From: Sebastes aleutianus
Taxonomy: Eukaryota > Chordata > Actinopteri > Perciformes > Sebastidae
Direction: 5' to 3'
Assembly (NCBI GenBank): GCA_916700875.1
Contig: CAKAKS010000062.1
Location: 20,530,126-20,594,125 of the forward strand
Length of the DNA: 64,000 nucleotides
The position numbers were made by a program, and so were the translations under genes. Position 1 is the first letter of the stretch, and every line of letters begins with the position of its first letter. Below are positions 41,101 through 54,005 of this stretch, piece by piece. The notes under the pieces are model-generated. The model worked only from the letters and a program-made list of their open reading frames with translations, did no database searches and was not told the DNA's origin.

Positions 41101-43140
41101 ACCCAGATGAGACACCTGCGGGCCAGTTTTATTTGAACAGTGAAATGAATCTCAACACCAGATACTGCTACCTGTTGCATTATTCTATAAGGACATCCGC
41201 TCCAACCTGCCAAGAGACCAACATGACCTTGTAGTCCTTCAAATTAACCCTATACTGGCCTCAGTCCTCAACACTGACCTTTTGGCAAACTCAATGCATG
41301 AGTGTGCTCTTACCTCACTGAGCTTTTCCTCTGATGATTGTATAATTCCTTCATGAATGTTTGAACAGTCGGAAAGGGCCAGCTTTGCCCCCCGCTTTGT
41401 AGCTTCAGTCAAAGTTAATGATGCTGTAACTCCACGACACTCATACAAATTAGCTACTGAACAAAAAGCAGCAGAGCGACTTCAGACAGACACAAATAAT
41501 GGTAAAGTGTGTCTTTATCTGTGCTGGCAAAAGTTGCCCACACAAATTAATTTAGGCCACAAAGCAGGAGGTCCCAGTCTCTAGGAAACTGGAGGAGACG
41601 CAGCATCGGCCAGGACGCTGAAAATCATCCAAAGAAACTTAGATTTATAGCGTCTCCTTTGACGTTCAGAGAAAAATCTTCTCCCTCAGCTGGACCACTT
41701 CTCAATTGGCTACTTTGTTGTCGGGTACATTTTGTCCATTGGCATGACAGAGAAGATCTTGTTTATCCTCTCATCCTCTCATTGGAAACGCCCCTCAGTG
41801 ACCTACCATTAGCAGTACGCTGTTTGTCATCTTTTCTCCATCATTAAATCCTGTCACATCAAAGCTCTTATTTACTTCTCTGCTGTTTGTCTTCATCGTC
41901 TCCTTCTGTCTTCTGTTGGGGCAATTTTCATGACAAAATATTACATTTTTCCAGTGCTGCCTTTTGTGTGCATCTGCAATCCTTGCAGTGTAGGGCATAA
42001 TAAGTATTTTTTTCTGCAGGAAGAGACAGTGACAATGGTTATTTATCTTTTTTTTTGCATAACAAATCACTTTGTGTTTTATAGTGCAGATTATTTACAG
42101 TGTACTGCAGCGCTGCACCAGATTAAAGCGAAACTGAATTGCAGTGAGTCACATGTCCACAGGCTGACAACGGATTGATGATGCAGGTTAAGAAAATTGT
42201 TCCTTCGCTGTGACAACAATTTGCATAATACAGTCATGCACGCAGAAAGAGTCTCTGAAAATGAGACGCTGACATGATTTATCTTGGCAGACTATCAGAG
42301 TCATTTCGATCAGATTAGACGTGATCTGTGCTGCCTGAGATGAGACATGATTACCAGAGACGACCATTTAGGGTTGATTGCACTTCCTTTTGTTGACTTC
42401 ACAACATCCAGGGGTTGGCCTTATTTCCTCATATTCACCATGTTTGTAGCCCCATCAGTCAAAGCCTGGCTTCTGATAAGTGCCTTGTGCTCCAGTCGAG
42501 CCTCACCAGTAATTAAAAGTGCTGCGAGGGAGCAATCAGGAGATGTGACAGCTACTTTGTTTTACAACATCTTAAAATGACCGGCCAAAAATTCTGGCCA
42601 TTATAATAATTTATCAAAGCTGCCAAATATTAAGAAACCTGATTAAATCGACCTTGATACACACCGTGGTTATATTCATTTTTCATTAGCTGAAGTGTCT
42701 GCCTGTGCGAGACGTGCAAAGTGTCACTGATTGATTTCAAACTGCTGTTTAATCATCGTAAAGGAAAATGCACACGGAGCAGCGGGTGGGCCAGTGTTCA
42801 ATTACCATCCATGTAATCCTGAATGATTAGTTTACATGAGCGCGACAGCATGAGAGGAGAGAGAGAGGTTACACTAACATGAACCAGCAGTCTGAGAGAA
42901 GCTTTATATGCAGTTGAAAGTATAAAAGTGAAAGTAACTTTATTGATCCCTTTGGGGAAATTGAGTCATCGTAGTAGCAAAAGTAATTCAGCGGGGATCA
43001 AATGAAGTGGAAGTCGAGCACAGAACAGGAAAATAGGAGAACTAGGAAAGTTTGAAAGTAGTAAATGAAGTAGGAAGTAAGTGTCTCAGGGTTCTGGGTT
43101 GAACAGAGACTCAATTGCAGACACAGGACACAACGGAAAA
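38195..43140. other. intergenic stretch, mostly unassigned
   Basis: No exons, RNA genes or domains recognised. It contains one repeat also present inside the 13.4 kb element (40199-40380, ctcgtcacatactgatgctt). The largest chance open frame is 149 codons, at 39423-39872 on the minus strand. Confidence 0.4.
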
Positions 43141-43147
43141 ATAGGGT

Positions 43148-43400
43148 TGTCAAAGTTAACGCGATATAATGCGTTAAGGCAAATTCATTTTAACGCCACT
43201 AATTTCTTTAACGCATTAACGCAACTTGCGAATTTTAGGTTGTAGCAGGCTAAGGAATCCATTGGTACCAACCATGCCATATTAGCTTGTCACAAAGGAG
43301 GTTAAATAACGCTACAAACGTAAGCAAAGTTTTGGCATAGAAAAACTATAATGGCCATTTTCAAAAGGGTTCCTTGACCTCTGACCTCAAGATATTCATC
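43148..43400. repeat. family D fragment (left part only)
   Basis: agggttgtcaaagttaacgc through gacctctgacctcaagatat, then an abrupt change at about 43398 to ttcatccattcactatttgt, the same kind of sequence that interrupts the family D copy at 47622. Confidence 0.75.
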
Positions 43401-43708
43401 CATTCACTATTTGTAACCACTTATCCTCCTCAGGGACGAGGAGCTCATTCTTCTAGAGGAGAAGATCAATACCAGTCTCAGATGTCTGTACGCTAAATAG
43501 TCAAACTATTCACTTAGTATTGTTGAAGTTCTAATATCTCGTTCTGACCCGAGGTTAAGAAACTTTCCTTTAGATGATTATAAAGTGTGGAGATGAAATT
43601 GCCTACTAATCTTTCTGAAGGTAATTGATGTTACTTGTGGCTTTAATATAAATGAAAAGAGTCTTGAGACTGCAGATTCAGGCTCTGAGAAATAGACAAA
43701 TGCTTTTT

Positions 43709-43737
43709 CTTCTTCTTCTTCTTCTTCTTCTTCTTCA
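43709..43737. repeat. (CTT)n microsatellite
   Basis: About nine consecutive TTC/CTT units. Confidence 0.9.
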
Positions 43738-44627
43738 TCACCGGGCGCTCAAAGTTTCATTTCATCTGTCGAGTCGACTAAAGCAAAGGTCAGATGTGTA
43801 GAGAGAAGGATGACGTGAGTTGTTCACCATAACAGCTCATCTGTTTGTGTGTATGTGTGTGTGTGTGTGTAGGTATGTGTGCCACTAGCGATGCCTCTGG
43901 CTGAAAACTCTTGAGGAGAGAAGAGCAGCAAGAAAGTGAGAGAGGGCTCAGCGGGTAGGAGGATGCTCATGTTTCATTTATAGGGCATATCAGCCAGTGC
44001 GTGTGTGTGTATGTGGGAGGGTGGGGGTTGGATGCAGGGTCACAGTTGACTTTAATTAGAGGCAGAATGTGTTAAACAAATGTAGGGCAATCACTGATTC
44101 CCAGGAGCGTGGCGTCCAGGTTAGTCTACCTCTAATCAGCGTTGATCAGGGGCAGAGCTCACCGGGCGATGATGTCTCGGGACACGGAGGAAGACTGATG
44201 AGTCAGTGGCCTGTTCGATGCATCAGTTATCGTTACTGACTGAGTGCTGAATCACAGTCAGACCAGCGTCTCCTGGTATTATTTACCACAGAGCTGTCTC
44301 CCTCCTCGCCTGTCAGTCACTTCCAATCATCATATCTGTAACAACCTCTGACTCCTCATGGAGCGGCTGACCTCCCCGACCACCTGTCTGTCTGTCTGTC
44401 TGTCCATCTTGTCTCTCTATACCAGCAGGATTTATTGTTGACAAGTTTGCTCTGCTGCCAAGAAACATGCACAGCCATCCTCCTCAGAGACGACAGGAAA
44501 CAACAAGAGTCTTATTACAAAATGTAACAAGTTTTTAGAAAATGCACGCATGTATTGCAGCTATTGTTGATTAGTGCTCCATGCATACATTGATAACACA
44601 ATTTTACAGGTCCGTAAATTTCATTGT

Positions 44628-45028
44628 AATTAGGTGATAATTAGCAAGTAGCCTATTTGAAATTTCTTTGGAATTACTGCCAAATTACCCCAATATTTAC
44701 CTCAAAATGTATCGAAAATTACGTTATTATAAACATTATTTAATAAATATTTGCTAAAATAGCATATAATGCTTAAAACAGGGCCCTAAGGCTTGAGAAG
44801 CGGCTGTGCGCTGCTCTTCATCAGAGGTGGAAAACCAAAACTAATAGAAGACACTTCTGATCAGGCACAAATCTCACCATAGTGTGACTTATTGTCACAG
44901 CGGAATATAATTATTAAATAATGTTTATAATAAAGTATTTTTTTTATACATTTTGAGGTAAATATTGGGGTAATTTGGCAGTAATTCCAAAGAAATTTCA
45001 AATGGATTACTTGCTAATTATCACCTTT
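44628..45028. repeat. inverted repeat with arms of about 120 bases
   Basis: Left arm 44632-44757 (from aggtgataattagcaagtag to ataaacattatttaataaat) is mirrored by right arm 44905-45026 (from tattaaataatgtttataat to cttgctaattatcacct) with few mismatches. The spacer is about 150 bases. The ends AGGTGATAATTAGCAAGTA could be transposon termini. Confidence 0.85.
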
Positions 45029-45552
45029 GACTTTGATGATCCGCTGACTTTTTCTCAGCGAAAAAGCTCTTAAAAACCCCACTGTACACTACCTGCTCAG
45101 CACCAAACATTTAGCAGATACAGTACAGGTCTGTGCAGAGCTAATATGGTCTTATCCTTTAGCTTTAGAGCTGCTAAATTTCAAACCTCTCATCTATGAG
45201 ATAGTTATACAGCAGTCGCTCAACATGACGTATGCTCAACATTTAAGCATTGAGAGCACCAGAGCAAACAATCTATCGGACACATGAATGATGATGTTTA
45301 TATTATTCTTCTCTCTTAAAAGCAAAGTTGACCAGTGGTCCAATCTCTCCCAAAACGTAGTTTATTCTTCTGATGGCTCTTTGCTGCTTTGTCACACAGC
45401 ACTACTTAATCCCTGATATAAGCTACACGCCCACGCTACTGGAAAGACAGCGGTATCATGTCTCCTACAAGTTTCGTTTTGAAGTGGTGAGTATGATAAA
45501 AAGAGGACCAATGATCGTCTTTTTATCTCACTTACCACTTCAAAACAAACTT

Positions 45553-46345
45553 GTTAAAGGATAACGTTGTTATTTTTCAACCTATTTTCCCATGTTTTTG
45601 TGTATAAGCGACTAATAGGGACAACAATTTCTGACACTGGTCCAGTATTGAGGGAGAGCGCAGTAGTCGGCAGCTGCTCACAGGCTGCAATACAATCCTG
45701 TTGGGGCAAGCTGGCACCGTCATTTACGTCCACTAAAAGTGCTTGTTTTTGCCATGACAGGCTCTGATTGTTATTATAAGTTTCTGACATTATGGAAAGA
45801 GTCTTGCTCAAGGAGAATTCTCATTCGGAAATCTGGCGAAGTGACGTGTCGCCGGAAGACAACAGTGGAATAGTGGAATACATCCATGGTGGAAACGTGA
45901 GTGCCAGCCGGGCAGAATTTGTTGTGTTGGAGTACAGAAAGTGTTGCTTAGTGTTATCTAAAAGATTTTCAATGTCATGGCTGAATATTTAGATGATTTC
46001 GACAATGTGGATGAGGCCTTTGAATTTGATTTATTTGAGCCAAAGAATATGGATATTCAGATTTCACAACGAGACTTCTCCTTGAGCGGGACTTGAACAC
46101 AATAACAAACATCAAGCGAAAGAAAAACATGTTATTTCTCTGTAGGGTCCTTTCCATTATGTTGTCAGACACTTATAATAAAATCTGAGCCTGTCAGTGG
46201 CAAAAACAAGCACTTTTAGTGGACGCCACATTGACGCTGCTCACTTGCCCCACTTGCCGGTTACAGCTTCATCCCTCAATACTGGACCAATTTCAAAAAC
46301 TGTTGTCGCCATTAGTCACTAAGACACAAAAACATGGGAACATAT
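45553..46345. repeat. foldback element, family A, copy 2 (right end truncated)
   Basis: Begins aacgttgttatttttcaacc and cctattttcccatgtttttg, with mirrored segments near 46170-46340. It breaks off after aaaaacatgggaac, short of the end seen at 467-1318. Confidence 0.7.
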
Positions 46346-46349
46346 TGCT

Positions 46350-46847
46350 CCAGGAGGTGGCCTGGATTTTGTTTCTTCTACAAAGTTATTCTTTTGGCAC
46401 TGTGTGCACTCGATGCACCTGGAGCTTGTTGTTGTGTTTGTCTTTTATTTATTTTATTAAACAAGATTGTCCAGTGTTGGCATTTGTCTCCTCTTTATAA
46501 CATTTCTTCTCTTCTCTTCTGTTCTGTGTGATACAGGGAGCAAAATGAAACGGGGGAATAGTGCGGATGTAAAACAAGAATGAACTTCAACCCCGCCCCT
46601 GTGCCATCTGTAAACTCCATACATGTGACAGTATTATAAATTGCTTTTTGTCTCTATTCCTCTCTGTCTGCCCATACTCTATATTTATTTATGTATGTGT
46701 GGAGGCTTGGTGTCAAAGGACAGATTATTGCACTGCATTTGTTTCTGTGTGGGGGGAAGTAGAAAAGCTAATGGTATGTTGTACTCGCAGCTGAAGAAAT
46801 AATTCTTTATGTTTCTGTCAGACACTATCAGTGACAGGTCTATATGT

Positions 46848-46894
<47 letters not shown>

Positions 46895-47385
46895 CGTGCG
46901 TTTTAGCAACCTGTGATTACTTCTATTTTTAGAATGACTATTCATTTAATCACCCCTATTTTTGCAATTGGATTCCCCTGACAGCCGCTTTTGTGGTGAT
47001 TTGCTTTGCTTCGATAATCGCTCGCTTCCTCCCTGTAGAAACACAAAGTGTGAAAATTGCATATTTATAAAAAGAACCGGGAGAGCCTCTGTGTGTGTGT
47101 GTGTGTGTGTGTGTTGGGGGGGTGGACTGAAATCTGTTTTGTGTGACTTATCCACATGAGACAATGCTCATTGTAACTGTAATTATTTTTTTATTGTAGT
47201 TTACATTGCTGCCATTTGTGCAAATGAGGGATTAGGTTTGGGTATTTTGTCAATTCTGTATCTGATACTGATAATCATTACGGTTGTTATCGAATCCTGT
47301 TTCTGATTTTTGGCATATTTAAGAAATAATAATAATAAAAAAAGATTCCTATTGCTTGATGTTTTTTTTTGTAAAAAGGTAAAGA
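46350..47385. other. intergenic, microsatellites only
   Basis: Contains (TG)n at 46847-46891 and (TG)n at 47091-47113. No gene features. Confidence 0.5.
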
Positions 47386-47388
47386 AAG

Positions 47389-48472
47389 TAGGGTTGTCAA
47401 AGTTAACGCTAACGCATTAACGCAACACAATGTGATTTTTGGTTGTAGTGGGCTCAATTTTAAAGCTAGAGTGAAGATACTGGTATTATATGAAACTACA
47501 AAACCTAAAGAATCCATTGCTACCAACCATGTCATACCTGTTTGTCATGAAGGAGGTTAAATAACGCTCCAAACTGGCATGGCCATTTTCAAAAGGGTCC
47601 CTTGACCTCTGACCTCAAGATATCCATTCATCCATTATCTTTAACTGCTTATCCTTTTCAGGGTAGTGGGGTGCTGACATTGGGCGAAGGCGGGGTACAC
47701 CCTGGACAGGTCGCTGGATTATCACAGGGCTGACACATAGAGACAGACAACCATTCACACTCACATTCACACCTACAGGCAATTTAGAGTCAACAATTAA
47801 ACTTTGGACTCTGGGAGGAAGCCGGAGAACCTGGAGAAAACCCACGCTAATACAGGGAGAACATGCAAACTCCACACAGAACGGCCTCAAACCAGGTTTG
47901 AATCTGCGACCCTCTTGCTGTGAGGCGATAGTGGTAACCACTGCACCACCGTTACGGAGGAGGCTAAATAAAGCTCCAAACTTACATTTAATTTCGAAGG
48001 GGAAAAACTGGCGCAGCCATTTTCAAAAGTGTCCCTTGACCTCTGACCTCAAGATATGTGAATGAAAATGGGTTCTATGGGTACCCACGAGTCTCCCCTT
48101 TACAGACATGCCCACTTTAAGATAATCACATGCAGTTTGTGGCAAGACATAGTCAAGTCAGCACACTGACACACTGACAGCTGTTGTTGCCTGTTGGGCT
48201 TCAGTTTGCCATGTTATGATTTGGGCATACTTTTATGCTAAATGCAGTACCTGTGAGGGTTTCTGGACAATATTTGTCATTGTTTTGTGTTGTTAATTGA
48301 TTTCCAATAATAAATATAGAGATACATTTGCATAAATCAAGCATATTTGTCCACTCCCATGTTGATAAGAGTATTAAATACTTTACAAATCTCTTTTTAA
48401 GGTACATTTTCAACAGATATTACGTCTAACTATGGACAATCATGCGATTAATCGCGATTCAATATTTTAAAG
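47389..48472. mobile_element. family D element interrupted by another repeat
   Basis: Starts tagggttgtcaaagttaacg. The family D core is cut near 47625 by about 325 bases of different sequence and resumes near 47950 with a partial duplication of gacctctgacctcaagatat, then runs to about 48470. Confidence 0.75.
47622..47950. repeat. retroposon-like insert inside family D
   Basis: atccattcatccattatctt, cattcacactcacattcaca and gcaatttagagtcaacaatt are typical of a widespread teleost repeat, probably a SINE or LINE tail. The tandem-like tatccattcatccatta at one border suggests an A/T-rich retroposon end. Confidence 0.55.
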
Positions 48473-48699
48473 GCAAAGTATAAACATTATACTGGAGATG
48501 AAGACGTTGTGAGCTACTGACTCTCAGCTGTCAAGCAAAACTAGGTTTAGTTTGTTTTTGTTCCTCATATTGTGATTCTGGTCCACAGCCAAACCCCACT
48601 GGAACCCATGGCACGAATATTTAGATGTGAACTAAAAACGAACCACGCGGATGAAAGAGATAAAAGTCGAGGAACACAATGTTCAGAACAGCAGCTGAT

Positions 48700-48700
<1 letters not shown>

Positions 48701-48745
<45 letters not shown>
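48701..48745. repeat. (TC)n microsatellite
   Basis: About 22 TC units followed by ttctgtctgtctct. Confidence 0.95.
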
Positions 48746-48754
<9 letters not shown>

Positions 48755-49886
48755 GTCTCTATTGATGTTATGGCTCTGTGTTCACCTGGACCGGGACAGA
48801 CGGCGCAGAGCCTGTTAGTCCTGACACTTGCTTGGAGGCACAGCGAAAGGTCATGAGACGTAATAATAACAGCAGGGGACACTCTGAATAATGATAGTGG
48901 ACATTTATTATACAGGAGCACAAGCGAATCCCTGCAGGGTCAGCCAGATATGACGCTGGGCCGGATTTCAGAAATAACCACATTTACACCGGGCCTTAAT
49001 TGTCCCCCCTCCTGTCGCTTTACTACCTTAGAAAGTTGACGTTATGGCCAAGCCGAGCTGGAGCAGCCAGCAGAAACGAGGCATTATTAATAGGCAATTT
49101 TACTTTCAGCAGCTTCCCCACCTCCTCAGATATTTCTCCATAATCAAATCAGGCGAGGCGAGTCCAGATAGAGCCTCCTTACAATAACTTTAATCATAAG
49201 TAATGTCAAAACAAGAGCAGGAAAAGCACAGTCATTCCCTTGTTTGCTTCTCTCAAGAGCAACTCGGAGCCAGACTGATGTGAAAAAGAGAGACAGCGGC
49301 ATGAAGGCTCTGACAGAAAGTGAGACCGAGCCAGAAGATTAAGTGAGACAGTGAAAGACAGGGGAGAATCTGAGGGTCCGTGTCAATGCCTGTAAAGTGA
49401 GAGGAGGCAGGGAGTGATTGAGTGAGGAAGATCGAGCCAGAAAAATGAAATGAGAGGATTAGAAGAGGGAGAGAAAGATGGAACTGTTCGACGACGCTCC
49501 TCCACACTGGCAAAGTTTCATGAGCTTCAGAGGAGTCACCGTAATGAGTCACAGCAGATGGGAAGCGCTGTCGAGTGTTAATAGAGGTATAGCAGCCACT
49601 GTTGGCGGCGAAACTCAGCCAAAGATCCCTTCTGTCAAGACACCTACTATTGTTTAGCGAGTGTCAAACATTACGCACCAGTAGAGTCAGCCAAAAATGA
49701 AAATGTTGCCATTGTTTATCCACCGTAATGTCAAAACATTAGTTAGGGAGTGTAGCTCAATGTCAGGATGTGGACAGAAAACCATCACTGATTTCAAGAT
49801 CCATCAGCAGCAGAATACAAGTATTCTGATCGACTAACGCTGTACTTTACATGGTAACAATTCACTATGTGTTTACGCACTAAAGC

Positions 49887-50200
49887 ATAGTGATGTGGAC
49901 GTAGTCACCGTGACGTCACCCATTGGTTTGCGGACTGCCCTTTTGAAGCCTTGAGTTTGGCATTTTGTCCGTCGCCATCTTGGTTTTTTGGAACCAGAAG
50001 TGACACGAGAGGGTGGAGCTAACTACAACCAAACGCTGAATAAGACATTTTTAGGCGACCAAAATGTTACAATTAACTTTCATGAACTGAAAACACACTG
50101 TGAAAGGGGTTAAAGTCCTAAGATGAAAACAATGACAACTCCCAGACCGGACCTGTCAATCACGTGGTAGCCACGCCCTAATACATAACCCTGCTTTATG
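49887..50200. repeat. dispersed repeat, family G, copy 1
   Basis: ccgtcgccatcttggttttt, gctgaataagacatttttag and caactcccagaccggac recur in the same order at 59442-59735. Non-coding. Confidence 0.75.
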
Positions 50201-50209
50201 GTCTATTTG

Positions 50210-51700
50210 ACTCTAAATGGGACCATAATTTACTAAATGAACATCATGCTGTATTGAAGAAGACTTGAAACTAGCGATTGAGACCATAAACTCATGTTAA
50301 CAATGTTTACTGAGGTAATAAATCAAGTGAGAAGTAGGCTCATTTTCTCATAAACTTCTATACAATCAGACTTGTTTTTGCAACCAGAGGAGTCGCCCCC
50401 TGCTGGCTATTAGAAAGAATGCAAGTTTAAGGCACTTCAGCATTGGCTTCACTTTTCAGACCTGGAGTTGCCCACTGGTTATAATGCAAATCACTTACAG
50501 TGCCACTAAACTTGCTTTCAAATGAAGAAGAAAGAGGAATTGACATTAGTGCATGTGAAGAGTCAGAGGAGAGGATGACATGCAGGCAACTAGCATTTAG
50601 CTGTACTCTTTAGCTTCATCAAGCAGTAATAGCGGGTAAAAAGTTTGTGGAGAAGTTTTAGTTTGTTGCAATCTGCAACCTCACCGCTAGATGCCGCCAA
50701 ATCCTACGCACTGCACCTTTAATGGAAAGACGTAAATACACACAAATTCGTAGAGGCAAAGGCGCGTCTGTGCCAGTTGCTTCGCTTTAAGTACGAACAA
50801 AAGCAAAAACCAACAAGCACACATTCAGCCTCGCCAGCTTCAGTCTGTTGTATCTTTCAGGAAAAGCACAATATGTCCAGGAAATAGGCCTATTTAGAAA
50901 CTGTCATTGATAAACATTGATAGGTACAACAATGACAGCAATGTGGAGCTAAAAAAATGACACAAAAAGGTAAAATTAGTCTTGAGTGAAACGTTTGTTT
51001 GAGCTCTTGTGTGATAATAGCTTGAACATGAAAACAGGTTGAGTCATCTGATCATTCACATCAACTAGAGAATGAACGTATGCATATATACTTTCAATAG
51101 CAGCTTAAATTCAGGTGTAAATATGAATTATTTTTAACTTGAAGGCAGCTGTTTGGCTCAGGATTTATGCTACATAACATGCACTCTTGAGGATCAACAG
51201 TGTTCAGCTGTTCAGCTACACACAGACGGCTCTACAATTAGCTATGCTGACAAACAAATTTCACCATTGAGTGAGTGAATTAATATTTTTTATTTTTGGT
51301 CCAAATAAATCCAAATCAGTAAAACCAATCAGTGTTGGTTTCTTTGATTTGATTTGGTTTGTTGTTTGCTGAAAATGCCATTACATTTCCTCTGGTTTAT
51401 GTGTGTCATTAAATGAAAATATCTTTATTGCTCTCCCTCCAGCAGTGACAGCACGTGATAGTTATGTTGGGTGTGTTTTCATCATTTTGGCATTCCTCTG
51501 TGCACAGCAGTGTTTGTTTGGACGATGGAGGATGGTGCATTATGCATGGCCGCCAATAAATATCGCCATTAAAGCGGCCTTATATAGGCGCTCCCCGCTA
51601 TCTGAATCTCATTACAGATGCAGAAAACACCAAACGCTATCCGTCATGCAAACCTGCGTGATAAACAGCATCCACACGTGTGCAATCATGTCATCTGCAT
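50210..51700. other. no gene seen
   Basis: Ordinary intergenic DNA. A 108-codon open frame at 51403-51729 has no recognisable domain and ends beside the stac2 poly(A) site. Confidence 0.4.
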
Positions 51701-51705
51701 ACATG

Positions 51706-54005
51706 AGAAAGGCAGAAACTGTTTTGTAAAGATCTTTTATTGAGGTATGTGGCCAACCAATGACTCTGGACTCAGGATACATCCAAACACATACCTAACA
51801 GTTTGAATTGTCAAAGGTGTGAACACAAGATGCTACATAAAACTAGACACAATAACAAAGGGTTTACATGGGTAAAAATCATAAATCCAGTTCTGCTTTG
51901 ACGCCATTTTTCTCCACGATGGTCGTATTGTCGTGTAGTTCTCAGTTCTCATGAAGTTGCAGGAAAAGTATTGTTGAATACGACAGCTATCACTATGAAG
52001 GAGATACTTCAACAAAAAGGACAACTTATGACACAAAATAAAGTGCTATTCTCATTATTACAAGAAGAAGAGAAGCTTATTTCTCACAGTCTCTAAAGGC
52101 GTTCACATATATTGAAATGTAGACTAAAGAAGGATCGTATTAGCTCGATCTGTGTGCTCTGAAAGAAGACATGAGTTCAATCATTTCATCATTCTACTGC
52201 TGCATTCTGTGCTTCAAATATTTTCTTCACGTTCGTGCGTCTCTCTGGAACAAGGTGTCCTTTTAAATGCATCAAACTTGTTTCGTAAGTAACGGTTGAA
52301 TGAATCGATGGACGCTCAAACCATTATAAGTGTACCTCCATACAGTACAAGAAAAAAAAGATGCCTTCACTTAAGTCATAACTGAACAGCCGCATCAATA
52401 AAGAGAGGACGCGAGAGGCCAAACGGGGAGCAGAAGAAGATGGAGATGACAGGCTGACATTTTATCGATGATGACTGGTGCACCCATGGGTACAACACTA
52501 CCTGCATGCACACACTGACTCATAACAGTCTCAACGCTGATGTCATTCCTCTCGCTGCACCTCCTCCTACCTCGGTTTTCCTGCGTCCTCCTCCAAAGCT
52601 GTCAGTGAAACTTAGACTCCTCGTCACGGTCAGAAAGAGTCCCCATTGTGTTGTTTTTCTGGTTTATTTCCCACTGCTCCAGCTCTGGTGAAGTCGTGTA
52701 ATAATGCTGTGCAGCATTTGCAACACCCACTGCGGCTCTTCGGCGGGTCCTCTGCAGAAAGCAACCCTTTTATGCCTGTCGAGTGAAACCATAGGAACAG
52801 CAGCTGCCACTGTTACACTTGGAAGGTCTTCCTCAACGCTCTCGATAACCAGACAAACGAGGGAGGACAACCATTTCTGTTTTCCTAGAGAGACTCGCGA
52901 GTTTCATCTCCCTTCCTTTTTGATTTCTCCGGCATCATCTTAGCTTAAAACAATAAGACAACACAAGACAATCACTGCTGTTTCTGAGTTATCAACAAGA
53001 TACTTTACACCAACACTTATTCCTGTATGGATTAATCAAAAAGAAAAGGCAAGGGAAGATTTTCAAGAAATTCCTGGAAGTATCTTGTAGAATAGTTTAA
53101 AAGGGTGTGTTTTGCAAAAATGTGTTGAGTTGACCTTTCTGTGGAGCCTTGGGTCCACCAGCTGATTTATGCTCTCTTACCAGAAAATAAAATATGCTGA
53201 CTCTACATTTTTTGTACCACATTTTCATCGTTATATTATACTGAAAAAGTCAGTGGGAAAAGTTGCAGTTTGAGTTTCCTGTGAATCCTCAGAGCCTCAC
53301 AATTTCTCTTTGAAAATCTTCTCATTTCTGCACTCTCAAGTTGGCGAGTGCAGTTATAACTCCGCCTGACACTGCCGAGGATTTTCGGATCGTGTCTACT
53401 CCTTTCATCTGATTCTCCTCTTCTGTCTGAATGGCAGCAGCTCTCTCTGGCTGACAGAAGTTGTCCTTGGCAAGTTGCCTCATGTTAGTACCATGAAGCT
53501 GAATGCAGTCCCGAGGCCACAGACCCTGACATGAGCAGATAGGGATGAGACACGTGGAGTGGGCAGAAACAAGAAAAGGACGCTAACAAGAGGCATCATG
53601 TTCCCATGACAGGCCTCAGCCTCCTCCCACGTTGGTAGACGTCTTTTTTTAGACGTGAACCGGCATCTGGCAAGCATATTTAAAGCACTTTGTCTAACTA
53701 AACATTGATTTTTGTATCGGAAAAGATAAAACTAGACTGCTGAGAAACAGTTCCTTTCTGAAAGCAGGACTACTGCATAACTGTACATTAGATCAGTTCA
53801 ACTGGAAACCATCGGGGGCGGCGGTTCCAGCTCTTTGGAGAAGTGTGTGGTTCTCGTCCAGTTTATCTGTGTTTGGTTTAAGTCAGTCAGGATTGGATGG
53901 AGAGGGCAGAGGGCGGGTTGGAGGAGGGGCGGAGGTGACGGTCTGAAGATGGGAGCCTCCCAGGGGGAAGTAGAAGAGGAAGGATGGCGATGTGAGCACA
54001 GAGGC
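51706..54005 (-). other. stac2: stac2 3' UTR with poly(A) signal
   Basis: No exon or repeat ends are seen between the stop at 54006 and an AATAAA on the minus strand (plus-strand tttatt at 51736-51741), about 2.3 kb downstream. Cleavage would fall near 51706-51726. UTR length is inferred; nearer minor signals may exist. Confidence 0.55.
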
